Assembly (NCBI GenBank): GCA_000993615.1
Contig: LBWM01000010.1
Location: 23,647 to 87,646 of the forward strand
Direction of reading: 5' to 3'
Source of the DNA: Candidatus Peregrinibacteria bacterium GW2011_GWF2_39_17
GTDB taxonomy: Bacteria > Patescibacteriota > Gracilibacteria > UBA1369 > UBA12473
DNA length: 64,000 bases
Shown: positions 45,640-56,110 of the stretch, in pieces
Layout: the number at the start of each line of letters is the position of its first letter
Numbering within the stretch: position 1 is the stretch's first letter
The notes under the pieces: model-generated
Databases searched by the model: none
What the model was told of the DNA's origin: nothing
The model's input: only the letters and a program-made list of their open reading frames with translations
Made by a program: the position numbers and the translations under genes

Positions 45640-48255
45640 CTACATCAAATTTTTAAGCTGCGCCACAAGATTTTTTTGCCGTGATAGAGATTCATCAAAA
45701 TTGTGCTTATCCTGTTCAATAATCAGTTTTGGAGCATTCCTTAAATATTGCTTATTAGTTACCTTTTTCTTTAAACGATCCAAATATTGGCTAACATTTT
45801 CCAGCTCCTTCTGCAAACGTTCACATTCCTTCGAAATATCAATAAGATCCGCAATATGTAAATAAACTTCGATATTTCCAACAAATTGCCCCAAACAGCC
45901 TTTTAATTTTTCTCCCTTTTCCTTAATAACAAGCTCATCAACACGCGCCAATTGCTTAATAATTGCTAAATTCAAATTTAAAGTTGAAGCTAAACCATGA
46001 CCATATAAAGTTACCTTAATTTTTTCCGCTGGCGAGAGATGATACTCAGCCCGAGATTGCCTAATAACACTTACAACCTCAATAATTTGCTTAATTTCGC
46101 GTTTCGAAAAAGGAAAATTATTTTTAGGATTTACACTTGGCCAATTACTGACCATCAATAATTCTTTTTCTCCAATTAATTCCCAAATTTTCTCGGAAAT
46201 AAAGGGAATAAAAGGATGTAAAAGCGCCAATACAGTTTTAAGAACATAAGCTAAAACCGCCTTATTTTGAGTAATTTTACTCATTTCCACATACCAATCG
46301 CAATATTCACTCCAAAAAAAATCATAAATCATTAACCCCACTTCCGAAAAACGATATTCTTCTATGCCCTTTGAGGCCTGCTTAACCACTTCATTAGTAC
46401 GATGAAGTATCCACTGATCAATTTTAGCAAGAGATTTATAATCAATTTTCTTTCTAAAATCATCTTTATCAAGATTTAATAAAACAAATCTAGCCCCATT
46501 CCAAATTTTATTAACAAAATTACGATATCCCGCAATTTTTTCTTCATAAAGACGCATATCATTCCCAGGAGACGACCCTAAAACTAGACTCAGTCGCACT
46601 GCATCGGTACCATATTTATCAATCATATCAAGCGGATCAATTCCGTTTCCGAGTGATTTACTCATTTTGAGTCCCTGCTTATCGCGCACTAGCCCATGCA
46701 AATAAACCGTTTTAAACGGAATTTCATCCAGTAAATAAGTGGTAAGTAAAATCATCCTAGCCACCCAAAAAAATAAAATATCATAACCAGTTTCTAAAAC
46801 CGAAGTAGGATGAAAATTAGCTAAATCCTTTGTTCTTTGAGGCCATCCTAAAGTGGAAAAAGTCCATAAACCAGAAGAAAACCACGTATCCAAAGTATCT
46901 GGATCCTGCTGCAATTTATTCCCCAAACAATAAGGACAGTGCTTAGGAGTTTCCAGGGCAACAATCGGCTTAGCGCACATCCTTTTTTTCTTCGTCACAC
47001 AGTACCACACCGGTATTTGATGCCCCCACCAAATTTGCCTAGAAATACACCAATCGCGAAGATTTTCCATCCAATGAAAATAGGTCTTATTAAAAAGATC
47101 AGGTAAAATTTTGATTTCCCCATTTTTAACCACCTCAATAGATCGTTGTTTTAGAGATTTTCCGCGCACCTTTTTATTTACATTAATAAACCACTGCTCG
47201 GAAACTAAAGGCTCAACCGGCGTACCACACCGATAACAAACCGATAAATTATGAATATAATTCTCGTCGATATGATCCACTAGACCTTTTCGCGTCAGTT
47301 CCTGGATAATTTTTTCGCGAGCCTCTTTAACTAAAAGCCCTTTAAAATCAGAACCGCCTGCTTCCGTAATTTCACCACTTTCATTAATAATCTGGTGAAT
47401 TTCAAAACCATATTTTTGAGCCAACTCAAAATCCACAAAACTATGAGCCGGGGTAATTGTCATTGCTCCACTTCCCATTTGCATGTCAGCTACTTCATCT
47501 GAAATAAAAGTAGCTTCTATTTCTCCATTAATCCAAGGCACCATCATTTTTTTCCCATGCCATTTTTTATACCGTCTATCTTTTGGATGAACAATAATAA
47601 TTTTATCCAAAAATTTAGTTTCGGGACGCGCGGTCCCAATCACAACCGGTCCATATTTAAGGTAGTAAAATTTTGTTTTTTCCTCACGATATTCTAATTC
47701 ATCATCCGCTAAAGTAGATTGACAACGCGTACACCAATTAACAATACGATGCCCGCGATAAATAAGCCCATCCTGATAAAACCTAAAAAAAGCATAGCGG
47801 ACAGCCGTAGACAATTGATCATCCATGGTATAACGCTCGCGTGTCCAATCCACGCTGGCTCCCATTTTACGCATCTGATTACGAATCGTCCCCTGTGAAT
47901 CAGCAACATATTTCCTAACTCTTTTAATAAATTTAACCCGACCTAAAGTATGTCGTGTTTGTCCTTCCTCTCCAATTAATTTCTCCACTCTGTTTTGAGT
48001 AGCAATAGCCGCATGATCTGTTCCCGGGACCCATAAAGTAGGATCACCCTTCATCCGATGATAGCGAACCATAATATCCTCAATAGCTAACATCGTGGCA
48101 TGTCCCAAATGCAATTGTCCAGTAGCATTTGGTGGAGGCAAAGCAATCGAAAAAGACTTTTTCTTAGAATCAAATTTCGGAATAAATCCACCACTAGACT
48201 CCCATTTCTGATATATTTTCCCTTCAAATTGTTTTGCTTTATAAATTTTTTCCAT
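45640..48255 (-). CDS. valS: Valyl-tRNA synthetase
   Basis: Charges tRNA-Val (two tRNA-Val genes lie at 7797-7952). The ATG at 48255-48253 (MEKIYKAKQFEGKIY) is preferred, giving 871 aa. The frame extends 10 codons upstream to 48285. HIGH-equivalent HLGHATML; VPGTDHAAIATQ; NWCTRCQSTLADDE; KMSKS in LKMSKSLGNGIDP; and a C-terminal coiled-coil arm (about 805-871, ECERLQKELENVSQYLDRLKKKV) characteristic of ValS. Confidence 0.96.
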   Translation of the reverse strand: MEKIYKAKQFEGKIYQKWESSGGFIPKFDSKKKSFSIALPPPNATGQLHLGHATMLAIEDIMVRYHRMKGDPTLWVPGTDHAAIATQNRVEKLIGEEGQTRHTLGRVKFIKRVRKYVADSQGTIRNQMRKMGASVDWTRERYTMDDQLSTAVRYAFFRFYQDGLIYRGHRIVNWCTRCQSTLADDELEYREEKTKFYYLKYGPVVIGTARPETKFLDKIIIVHPKDRRYKKWHGKKMMVPWINGEIEATFISDEVADMQMGSGAMTITPAHSFVDFELAQKYGFEIHQIINESGEITEAGGSDFKGLLVKEAREKIIQELTRKGLVDHIDENYIHNLSVCYRCGTPVEPLVSEQWFINVNKKVRGKSLKQRSIEVVKNGEIKILPDLFNKTYFHWMENLRDWCISRQIWWGHQIPVWYCVTKKKRMCAKPIVALETPKHCPYCLGNKLQQDPDTLDTWFSSGLWTFSTLGWPQRTKDLANFHPTSVLETGYDILFFWVARMILLTTYLLDEIPFKTVYLHGLVRDKQGLKMSKSLGNGIDPLDMIDKYGTDAVRLSLVLGSSPGNDMRLYEEKIAGYRNFVNKIWNGARFVLLNLDKDDFRKKIDYKSLAKIDQWILHRTNEVVKQASKGIEEYRFSEVGLMIYDFFWSEYCDWYVEMSKITQNKAVLAYVLKTVLALLHPFIPFISEKIWELIGEKELLMVSNWPSVNPKNNFPFSKREIKQIIEVVSVIRQSRAEYHLSPAEKIKVTLYGHGLASTLNLNLAIIKQLARVDELVIKEKGEKLKGCLGQFVGNIEVYLHIADLIDISKECERLQKELENVSQYLDRLKKKVTNKQYLRNAPKLIIEQDKHNFDESLSRQKNLVAQLKNLM

Positions 48256-48346
48256 ATCAACTAATATTTTGCCAATTTGACACATTTGTTATAGCATATA
48301 ATCTAACCTTATAGAAAGCTAAAAACCACACACAGCCAACCTAACA

Positions 48347-48375
48347 TTGACATCAAAGCATTTATTGAGTATAGT
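48347..48375 (+). promoter_or_regulatory. Promoter of the 48398-nadA-nadC operon
   Basis: TTGACA (48347-48352), 17-nt spacer, TATAGT (48370-48375). The predicted start near 48382 leaves about 16 nt before the ATG at 48398. No NiaR- or NrtR-like operator was recognised. Confidence 0.65.
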
Positions 48376-48397
48376 TAAATTAGTTTAATGCCTTATT

Positions 48398-48922
48398 ATG
48401 ACCAACCAACCCACTAGCAAAGAAATTTTTACCATAAAAAATTCTCCTGAACCCAGGGAAAGTCATGAAAAAACCCAAAATCAAGAATTTTCACTCAAGA
48501 CTGATGCCCGCGAAATTCTACAATCCGTAGACACTGGAGAAGAAAACGCTGATGGCGGATTAGGCCATATAAAAGAAAACGCTGAAGGAATTGGCGAACA
48601 CCGACAAGCTACATCTGGCAAATTTCAGCATTTCCAAAAACAAATGTCCAAAGAAGAAATTGAAGTTTTAAAGAAAAAATTACTTGCAACTCCTCCATCT
48701 AAAAAAATAATGATCAAAGAAATTCATCAACATGTTGCTAAAGAAATAAATCTACACGAGAAGCAAGCCAAAAAATACATAAAAAAAGGAGCTTTCTACG
48801 AATTAAACCAAATAATAAATCGCATTCGCGAATTAAGCGCAATTCTAGAAGAAATTCTCTATGCTACAACAGAAGCCATTAAAAATATTTGGCTTAAAAT
48901 TGTTCATGGAATTGCTCTTTAG
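48398..48922 (+). CDS. Conserved small helical protein of the type found in CPR genomes
   Basis: 174 aa. A disordered acidic N-terminal half (about 1-85) precedes a basic helical C-terminal half (about 85-174): SKEEIEVLKKKLLATPPSKK, IHQHVAKEINLHEKQAKKYIKKG, then LNQIINRIRELSAILEEILYATTEAIKNIWLKIVHG. From memory, proteins with this helical C-terminal pattern are common in CPR genomes; no function is known. It is the first gene of an apparent operon with nadA (12 nt downstream), but the order gives no firm functional clue. Confidence 0.72.
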   Translation: MTNQPTSKEIFTIKNSPEPRESHEKTQNQEFSLKTDAREILQSVDTGEENADGGLGHIKENAEGIGEHRQATSGKFQHFQKQMSKEEIEVLKKKLLATPPSKKIMIKEIHQHVAKEINLHEKQAKKYIKKGAFYELNQIINRIRELSAILEEILYATTEAIKNIWLKIVHGIAL

Positions 48923-48934
48923 ACAAAAAGAAGA

Positions 48935-49933
48935 ATGGGCTATCATAAACACATGCAAGTAAACACTGAAACTTCTCAGCTCATTCAGGAAATTAAACGT
49001 CTTAAAAAACAAAAAAAGGCTATTGTTTTAGCACATAATTATCAAAATCCAGAAATATACGAAATAGCTGATTTTATTGGTGATTCATTAGGATTATGTC
49101 AAAAAGCACAAACCACAAAAGCTAAAATGATTGTATTTTCAGGCGTTTATTTTATGGCGGAAAGTGCGGCCATTCTCAACCCAAACAAAAAAGTGGTTAT
49201 TCCGGATCTAAACGCGGGCTGCGCTATGGCCGACATGATCAGTGTTGAACAATTAAAAAATGTCAAAAAAAAATATCCTAAAGTCCCGGTAGTCGCTTAT
49301 GTGAATACAACTGCGGAAATAAAAGCCGAAGCAGATATCTGTTGTACCTCAGCCAATGCCATCGCTATTGTCAAATCTTTATCCTCTAAAAAAGTAATCA
49401 TTATTCCGGATCGAAATTTAGCAGCTTATATCGCCTCCAAAGTCCCTGGAAAAGAAATATTATCCTGGGATGGGTATTGCCCCATTCACCAACGCTTAAC
49501 ACCTGAATACATCAAGCAGGGAAGAAGCCAACATCCTAATGCCAAAATCATTGCCCACCCTGAATGTCCGTTGTCGGTTATCAAAGCCGCAGATTATGTC
49601 TGTAGCACGACACAAATGATTGCAACCTGCAAAACTGACCCTAGCTCGGAATTCATTATTCTGACAGAATGCGGCATGATTAAAAGATTACAACGAGAAT
49701 TACCGCATAAAAAATTCTATTCCTTATGTAGTCTTTGTTTTGACATGAAAAAAAACACCCTCCAAAAAATCAAAGAAGCCTTAATTTATGAAAAACATGA
49801 AATTATAATCCCTGAAGAAATCAAACAAAAAGCCCTGAAATCTCTTACTAAAATGTTTGAAGTTTTACCTGCAAAATCAACTAGAAATAAATCCGCCACT
49901 CCCCATTCTTCTTCCTTTACCATCCTTAAGTGA
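48935..49933 (+). CDS. nadA: Quinolinate synthase A
   Basis: 4Fe-4S enzyme condensing iminoaspartate with dihydroxyacetone phosphate to quinolinate. 332 aa. AHNYQNPEIYEIADFIGDSL; the cluster cysteines sit in NAGCAMADM, HPECPLSV and LCSLCFDMK. A second ATG at codon 7 (48953) is possible. Its TGA stop overlaps the GTG start of nadC. No nadB is present here, so iminoaspartate must come from an oxidase or dehydrogenase encoded elsewhere. Confidence 0.96.
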   Translation: MGYHKHMQVNTETSQLIQEIKRLKKQKKAIVLAHNYQNPEIYEIADFIGDSLGLCQKAQTTKAKMIVFSGVYFMAESAAILNPNKKVVIPDLNAGCAMADMISVEQLKNVKKKYPKVPVVAYVNTTAEIKAEADICCTSANAIAIVKSLSSKKVIIIPDRNLAAYIASKVPGKEILSWDGYCPIHQRLTPEYIKQGRSQHPNAKIIAHPECPLSVIKAADYVCSTTQMIATCKTDPSSEFIILTECGMIKRLQRELPHKKFYSLCSLCFDMKKNTLQKIKEALIYEKHEIIIPEEIKQKALKSLTKMFEVLPAKSTRNKSATPHSSSFTILK

Positions 49934-50841
49934 ATTTTAAAAATAACAAAATCTATAATCGCGCAACCTTCTTGAATCCCAAAAATCCTCAATATATCCA
50001 TGATTTGGAATGCTTTCTAGGTGGAGCCTTTATATCCGATACAATCAATGGAGACCTAACAACCGAATCCTTACCGAATAAAAATGATTTTTTTTCCTGT
50101 CAAATACAGGCTAAAGAAAAAGGTATTTTTTGCGGAGGCCCACCGATTAAGTGGTTTCTACACAAATATTGTCCAGATCTAAAATTATCCATTTTCTTTA
50201 AGGAAGGAAATTCTTTCCAAAAAGGAAACACTCTCCTAAGCCTAAAAGGGAAAGCCAAAACAATCCTCAAAATTGAACGTACTCTTCTCAATTTACTGCA
50301 ACGTCTATGCGGAATTGCAACCCTAACACACACCTATCAACAAGCCGCTTTCCCTATGCCAATTGCCGCCACGAGAAAAACCCTCTACGGCCTATTAGAT
50401 AAATATGCCGTCACTATTGGCGGAGGACTAACTCACCGTCTAAATCTAGGTGACGCCCCACTTTTCAAGGATAATCATCTTAAAATTAGCCATAATTCTT
50501 GGGCAGTCATTGCCAACGCTATTTATAAAATGCCTCATTCAATCCCCTTCGCTACCATTGAAATTAGCCCTAAACATAATCCGATTGTACTTCTTTCCCA
50601 ATTTAGAAAGCCACTTCCTTTCCCCATAATCATTCTTTTTGATAATTTTACCCCCCTGCAACTTAAAAAAACGATTCAAAATATTCCTAAGCCAGCTCAT
50701 ATTCACTTTGAAGCATCCGGTGGAATAACACTCACTAATATTAAAAAATATTGTATTTCCCCTCTCGATATTTTATCCATAGGAGCACTTACTCATTCCG
50801 CTAACAGCCTTGACCTCTCCTTAAATCTTACTACGCCCTAA
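49930..50841 (+). CDS. nadC: Nicotinate-nucleotide pyrophosphorylase (carboxylating)
   Basis: Converts quinolinate and PRPP to nicotinate mononucleotide. 303 aa from a GTG start that overlaps the nadA stop (GTGA, 49930-49933). Motifs: GDLTTESLP, ERTLLNLLQRLCGIATLT, ATRKT (usually DTRKT), GGGLTHRLNLGDAPLFKDNH, EASGGITLTNIKKY, and the C-terminal DILSIGALTHSA. NadA and NadC together make NaMN de novo, an unusual retained capacity for a streamlined genome. Confidence 0.95.
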   Translation: MNFKNNKIYNRATFLNPKNPQYIHDLECFLGGAFISDTINGDLTTESLPNKNDFFSCQIQAKEKGIFCGGPPIKWFLHKYCPDLKLSIFFKEGNSFQKGNTLLSLKGKAKTILKIERTLLNLLQRLCGIATLTHTYQQAAFPMPIAATRKTLYGLLDKYAVTIGGGLTHRLNLGDAPLFKDNHLKISHNSWAVIANAIYKMPHSIPFATIEISPKHNPIVLLSQFRKPLPFPIIILFDNFTPLQLKKTIQNIPKPAHIHFEASGGITLTNIKKYCISPLDILSIGALTHSANSLDLSLNLTTP

Positions 50842-50863
50842 TCCAACAAGTACCCATCCCTTA

Positions 50864-51181
50864 TTAATCAGCCATTAAATGCAAATGGACATGAAAAACC
50901 ACCTGCCCTCCTCTTTCTCCAACATTAAATTGCAACCGATATCCAACTAAATTTAAATCCTTTCCAATCTTTTGCGCTACACGAATCAAATGACCCATTA
51001 TTTTTTCATCTCCTTCCTCTAAACTCATTATACTCGGGATATGCTTATGAGGAATAATCAAAATATGCGTTTTGGCCTTAGGATTAATATCATAAAAAGC
51101 TAGCACTTGGTCATCCTGATATTGCTGCTGGCAAGGAATTTCCCCTCTGCTAATCTTACAAAACAAGCAATCCGTAGCCAT
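50864..51181 (-). CDS. HIT-family nucleotide hydrolase
   Basis: 105 aa. CLFCKISRGEIPCQQQYQDDQVLAFYDINPKAKTHILIIPHKHI is the classic N-terminal half of HinT-type proteins. The histidine triad is complete as FHVHLHLMAD at the very C-terminus; the enzyme ends right after the triad, a few residues shorter than most. Likely hydrolyses adenosine phosphoramidate or related purine nucleotides. It starts 1 nt after the sigma4/HARE gene stop. Confidence 0.93.
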   Translation of the reverse strand: MATDCLFCKISRGEIPCQQQYQDDQVLAFYDINPKAKTHILIIPHKHIPSIMSLEEGDEKIMGHLIRVAQKIGKDLNLVGYRLQFNVGERGGQVVFHVHLHLMAD

Positions 51182-51182
51182 C

Positions 51183-52244
51183 TTATTTTTTAGTTAAATC
51201 CAAAGAATATAGAGCCCGCCCCACCCTGACAAAATGGGGATTTTTTTGTAAATTAAGTGAAATAGTGCCTTTCTTTACATTCCGCTGATGAAGAATTTGC
51301 TTTGTAATTTCACTTTTGGAAAGCGGACTTTGATTCTTTAAAAGATTTTCAATCAAATCCGCAACTGTGCCTTCAGCATATCCCCATTCTCGTAAAGCGT
51401 AAAGCCCCCTGCCCACCAAAATAAATTGTTCATAACGAATTAACTCGTTATGGACAGCCTGAATCGTAACCTTCTTTTTATCAAATTTTTCAAGCGTAAT
51501 AAGCTTCGCAATCTCTTGAAAATGTAATGGTTTCTGCATTTTTTTAAGAACAAGATAAGCCTTATCCCGAATACTTCTAGGATTAACATGACGCCAAGAC
51601 ATTAAACCAAACCCATTTTCAGTTTGCTTAATACGACTATCAATCCTAATAACCGCCGCGAGAAATTTCGAATCATAAAAACTGTTTAAATTCCCTGAAA
51701 TCACGATCTTTTGCCCCAATAATTCTTTTTCCGAAACTATCTCATTTTGCTTTTCCAAATAAGTAAAAAGGAAATCAGAAACTCGCTGAATATCGTTAAT
51801 TTTTACCGAATTCAAATAACAATAAGAATAATAAATATCACTTTTATTACTGCGCTTTATTTGAGTATGAATCGCCAAAGATAACCTGACGATTGGGGCA
51901 TCAGTGGCATTATTACTACTATGAATAGTGGTTAAAATCAGTTTAATTAATTGCCTTTCAGCCATAATACCCCCATTGCTATCTAAACTCTGCGAAGCCA
52001 AATCTCCGATGGCTCCTAACTTGGTAGTAGGGGCAGTACGCCTCAATTTATTTAAAGCGATTTTTTCAATTTGTCGAATCCTTTCTCTGGTAACTGAAAA
52101 TTTTTGTCCAATTTTCTCCAGTGTCCACCGCGGCTCATTATCAAGCGCGAATCTCTTAATTATAACCCACTTTTCTTTCTCAGTCAGAACTAAAAATAAA
52201 TCTTCGAGCACTTTTTGAAGAATTTCCTGATCAAATTTGGACAT
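51183..52244 (-). CDS. Sigma-70 region 4 / HARE-HTH fusion protein
   Basis: The preferred ATG at 52244-52242 ([17 protein letters not shown]) gives 353 aa; the longer frame from 52346 adds 34 non-family residues. N-terminal part: a sigma-region-4-like HTH ([27 protein letters not shown] followed by [20 protein letters not shown]), which reads -35 elements in true sigma factors. C-terminal part: two HARE-like winged helices ([16 protein letters not shown]...[19 protein letters not shown] and [41 protein letters not shown]). No region 2, so it cannot melt promoters alone. A regulator or RNA-polymerase accessory factor, like the delta subunit, is likely. Co-directional with the HIT gene. Confidence 0.82.
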   Translation of the reverse strand: MSKFDQEILQKVLEDLFLVLTEKEKWVIIKRFALDNEPRWTLEKIGQKFSVTRERIRQIEKIALNKLRRTAPTTKLGAIGDLASQSLDSNGGIMAERQLIKLILTTIHSSNNATDAPIVRLSLAIHTQIKRSNKSDIYYSYCYLNSVKINDIQRVSDFLFTYLEKQNEIVSEKELLGQKIVISGNLNSFYDSKFLAAVIRIDSRIKQTENGFGLMSWRHVNPRSIRDKAYLVLKKMQKPLHFQEIAKLITLEKFDKKKVTIQAVHNELIRYEQFILVGRGLYALREWGYAEGTVADLIENLLKNQSPLSKSEITKQILHQRNVKKGTISLNLQKNPHFVRVGRALYSLDLTKK

Positions 52245-52355
52245 AGAATTTTTATATAATAATTTCAAATGGATGGAATCATAAGAGAAAAAATGAATCA
52301 TGTCAACCCTAAACCCAACAAAATTTTTAATACTGGTAAGCTCCACCTCTGAATA

Positions 52356-52384
52356 TTGCTTTTGTGAAAAAAATAAGGTATACT
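52356..52384 (+). promoter_or_regulatory. Promoter of the large membrane protein gene
   Basis: TTGCTT (52356-52361), 17-nt spacer, TATACT (52379-52384). A leader of about 25 nt to the ATG at 52417. The layout resembles the promoter before the unknown cluster at 22173. Confidence 0.52.
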
Positions 52385-52416
52385 TAACAGATTACATTTG
52401 AAATAAATCTCTTTTT

Positions 52417-55400
52417 ATGAACTATTCTCCTGGTCAAAGCACGGCACTTCAACCCATAGCTGAAAATGCTAATGAAATAGGGCAAATCAGTCCTGAAAAA
52501 TACGCCAAAGAAACGACCAGTGAATACCTCAAATCCCCTGAAGACTCAACCAATATTATCTCGCGTGCCCTAAAATGGCTTTCGGAAACTATTCGTCTTT
52601 ACAGGGAAAAAGGATTTAAAGGCATTATTATTTACTTGTTTAATAAGGTTTGTGATGATATTACAGCCGCTGCCGGAGAAAGCATCGATCGCGGTATTGG
52701 AAAAATCAAGCAAGAAATTGAGACGAAAATAAAACCAATTAAAGAATACTTTCAAAACAGCGTCCTTGGTAAAAGCTTTAAATTATTTGATGAAGTTCAG
52801 CAAACTCTTGAACAAACTCAAGCCAAAACCATCACTGACATTTTGAAACCATTTTTACCATCCGGGCTTCAACAAGGAGCCCTATTGTTAGGCTTAACAA
52901 CAGCGCTAGGCGCCCAAGGAGGACTCAACACTCTTCTCGAATCCAAAAATAAACCAGGAGGCATCCCCGCGGCCTTAAAGGAGTTATTGGAATCAGGAAA
53001 TTTAAAAATCTCGAAAGAATTATGGGAAAACTTAAAAATTCCACTTACCCTACGCGATTTTAACGAAACCACAGACACACCACTAATAAATCCCGCATCC
53101 TTACTTAATAAAGCACAAGAAGCCCTCCCGGCAAGATGGGAAGCTGTAAAAACAAAAATTAAATCAACCACCGGCGAAATGACCAGCCTACTGGACAAAC
53201 ATTTTCCAACTTGGCGCCAAAATCCGGATATGGCTCCTTTCCTGCAATTAGAAAACACTGAAGAGGTAATTAAATTTTTGGGAATTGATTTTAATAATGA
53301 CAATCAAATTTCCACTCTTGAAAAAGGCTTAACTGGAACATCTATAGTCACTGGCGCATATCTTCTAAATCGGCTAATTGGTAAAAAGTGGGCCATTGGG
53401 TTTACTGCTATAAGTGGCCTAAATTTGGGATTTATGGCTCTAATGAGGTACTACCATATCGAAAGTCCGCTTATAGACGAAGAATTTGTCGAAGAATTCA
53501 AAACAAGGACACAAGAAAAACTGACAAATTTTATCGATCTTTTTGGCTTAAACCCTGAAAATATTGGACTAAAAAGTCTAATGATTTCCGTGGACGAAGC
53601 TGTTGATTACTCTCTGGAATTTACCAAGGCTCACCCTCAACTAGCCAATATGATTACCGTCAATGCCAGCGGTCTATTTCTGTATTTGATTCTTTATATA
53701 ACCTGGAAATTTAAAGGATTTCTAGGGAAGAGCTTACTTAATGTTGGCCAATTTGTAGCTAATCATCCTAAAACTGCTATTACCTTAGGAATCAGCGCAA
53801 CAGTATCCTATTACAACCGCCAAGATCTTTTAAAGCGCATTTCTACCCTATTTTTTGATGATCCAATCAGGCGCAACCAATTTCAGCAAGCCGCATTCAA
53901 TATTTTTGAAATAGATCCCAACGCAGAACCCTCCCTTGGTGAAAGAATTACAAAACCTCTTTATCGAGACCTTATTGATGATCCAATTAAATTTTTCGGT
54001 AATCCCGAAAAAGCTGCCGAATTAAAAAAGGAAATAGAAAACGGCAATGTTGCAATTGCCCTGGGCAAAGAAGGCTTAGATATTGGTATTGCTTTTTACG
54101 CCGCAGCAAATCCCATCTGGCATATCATCAGGCTTGAAAAACACATCATGGAGAGCTTCCTAGAAGAATTATTTGAAGGCCAATCAAATCAAAAAGTAGG
54201 TGTCCTGTTAGCTGCAGGCGTTGAAAGTTATATTATTGGTTCTTTAGCCTGGGGAGCAGGAAAAGGTTATTTTGCTTTGACCCTTCTTGATAACACCAGT
54301 CGCAGTGGTTTTTTCTCTGCTGCTCGATCAATGTATAATCCCCTTTCTAAAGAAGGTCGGTTCATTTATCGAAGTATGGTACGCCAATTAGGAGATTCTT
54401 TATCTTTTGGACAATTTACTAAAATCCTTCAAGCTAGAACCATTGCAGATGTTACTCATAACGCCAAAAGAATTCTGGAATTATGTAAACGAGATCCTCG
54501 TAGCTTCGGAGCAGGGTTAACCGAAACTCGCAGCACCCAAATTCAAGCCTTAATGCATCATTTAGAAAAGGCTTATAATAAACTATTTACCAACAATTTA
54601 TTTGGCGGAAAAATCCAAGAAGATTTACTCCTACTACAAGACATCCGCGTAAAAGCTGCCCTTCGGGAGATTAAAGAAGTATGCAATCTTGTCAAAGATG
54701 AAGCAATCTTAATGGAGGGGACAAAACTTGAAGAAACAAAATTACTTAGATTAGCAACTCAAATCAAACAAAGTGAGACTCGCTTTGCTAAAATTTTTAA
54801 TATTGGCGATGCCTTGTCAGAAAAAGGCCGACTTAAACTTCGAGAATGGTTCAAAGACTTCGCAGATACACCAAATCTATTAAAACCACCTGAACTTAAA
54901 GTCCCAGAATTACTGGAAAACAAATCAACCAATGTTTTAGAAAATGAACTAGAAAAACTAAAAAAAGTTCGCGTAGCCATGATTCCCGGCACCAGAGAAG
55001 ATTTAGAAATTTTAAAAAAAATTAAAGCTATCGAAAGTTATCTCCATCCGGAAAATATTAAACATGGCATTCTCCTTGTGAACGCGAATCTTGAAAGTAT
55101 AACCGATGCTGGAGAAAGAGCCAAAGCCATTGAAAGCCTAGCCGCTGAACTAGAAGCCACTGAAAAAGGACTTAGCGCTAAAATTATTAAACGTCTTAAT
55201 GAATTAAAATCATTAGGCCAAAGCATGGATTCTCCAGCCATAAGGCAAGAATTAGCAAGAATTGATCAGGAATGGATTGAACCATTTGCCACTCGCAAAA
55301 AAGACATTCTCAAAAAATTAAATAAAGCCTACAAAAATCTTCCGCGTGTTCTGAAAAATGGACGCCTCGCTGCCCAAATCGAATTAGCCTGTGAAAGCAC

Positions 55401-56106
55401 TTTTCTAACCCGTATGGTTAAAAGTATTAAAGGTAGAGGGAAAATGGCTGTTATTATGGCCTCCGCGTTATTTAGCATCGAATATCTTACCCATAGCGAT
55501 CCAGAAAAAGAATTTTTCCAAATTTTAGACGAAATGGGACCGGAATTAACTCAATTACTTTGGGAATTAACTCCTTTCTATGGTGCTTACCTTATGGTTG
55601 AGACTGCCCGAACAGGTAAACAACGTTACAATCCTCAAGGGAAAGAGTTAGTAGGCTGGGATCGTTACCAAAACTATCTTTGGGGCACTGTCAGTCTTGC
55701 TGGTGACCTAGCTAGTGTTCTCGCTACTGTAGGAACAGCCGGACTTGGGGCTGAATCTTTTGGAGCCGTTGTCTTAGCTAAATTGAGTGCTATAGCTGGA
55801 ACAACCGGCCATCGTGCTAAAACCGCGGCCACGTTAATTAAAGAATGGAGTCGGTTTGAAAAAATTGCCGATAAAATGGGGGGATGGATACCATTCCTTA
55901 ATTCCTTCCGTCGCTATTTAGCCGGAGATGTTACCAAAATCGTACGCACTCTTCACCGGGTCGAAACCACTGGAATGGTTGCCGGACTTACTGCTACTGG
56001 CGTGAATTTTTATTATGGTTTAGACAAAGAAGAAATCGAAATTCCAAATGAAATTTATCCTAATCTAGATCACGAAATTAACCTTGAAGATCTAACTAAA
56101 ATGTAA
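52417..56106 (+). CDS. Giant polytopic membrane protein of unknown function with EF-hand-like loop
   Basis: 1229 aa, no family recognised. The N-terminal about 130 residues are amphipathic and charged. Hydrophobic, Gly/Ala-rich segments occur near 145-163, 303-345, 410-425, 450-465, 595-625, 1010-1020 and 1090-1130. A canonical EF-hand-type calcium loop, DFNNDNQISTLE, lies at 291-302, just before the second hydrophobic block. Residues about 740-1000 form a long charged helical, probably coiled-coil, region. A conserved-looking C-terminal block (WDRYQNYLWGTVSLAGDL) is followed by an acidic tail. No signal peptide. The 78-aa gene 4 nt downstream is probably co-translated. Envelope structure or transport are guesses. 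Confidence 0.75.
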   Translation: MNYSPGQSTALQPIAENANEIGQISPEKYAKETTSEYLKSPEDSTNIISRALKWLSETIRLYREKGFKGIIIYLFNKVCDDITAAAGESIDRGIGKIKQEIETKIKPIKEYFQNSVLGKSFKLFDEVQQTLEQTQAKTITDILKPFLPSGLQQGALLLGLTTALGAQGGLNTLLESKNKPGGIPAALKELLESGNLKISKELWENLKIPLTLRDFNETTDTPLINPASLLNKAQEALPARWEAVKTKIKSTTGEMTSLLDKHFPTWRQNPDMAPFLQLENTEEVIKFLGIDFNNDNQISTLEKGLTGTSIVTGAYLLNRLIGKKWAIGFTAISGLNLGFMALMRYYHIESPLIDEEFVEEFKTRTQEKLTNFIDLFGLNPENIGLKSLMISVDEAVDYSLEFTKAHPQLANMITVNASGLFLYLILYITWKFKGFLGKSLLNVGQFVANHPKTAITLGISATVSYYNRQDLLKRISTLFFDDPIRRNQFQQAAFNIFEIDPNAEPSLGERITKPLYRDLIDDPIKFFGNPEKAAELKKEIENGNVAIALGKEGLDIGIAFYAAANPIWHIIRLEKHIMESFLEELFEGQSNQKVGVLLAAGVESYIIGSLAWGAGKGYFALTLLDNTSRSGFFSAARSMYNPLSKEGRFIYRSMVRQLGDSLSFGQFTKILQARTIADVTHNAKRILELCKRDPRSFGAGLTETRSTQIQALMHHLEKAYNKLFTNNLFGGKIQEDLLLLQDIRVKAALREIKEVCNLVKDEAILMEGTKLEETKLLRLATQIKQSETRFAKIFNIGDALSEKGRLKLREWFKDFADTPNLLKPPELKVPELLENKSTNVLENELEKLKKVRVAMIPGTREDLEILKKIKAIESYLHPENIKHGILLVNANLESITDAGERAKAIESLAAELEATEKGLSAKIIKRLNELKSLGQSMDSPAIRQELARIDQEWIEPFATRKKDILKKLNKAYKNLPRVLKNGRLAAQIELACESTFLTRMVKSIKGRGKMAVIMASALFSIEYLTHSDPEKEFFQILDEMGPELTQLLWELTPFYGAYLMVETARTGKQRYNPQGKELVGWDRYQNYLWGTVSLAGDLASVLATVGTAGLGAESFGAVVLAKLSAIAGTTGHRAKTAATLIKEWSRFEKIADKMGGWIPFLNSFRRYLAGDVTKIVRTLHRVETTGMVAGLTATGVNFYYGLDKEEIEIPNEIYPNLDHEINLEDLTKM

Positions 56107-56110
56107 AATT

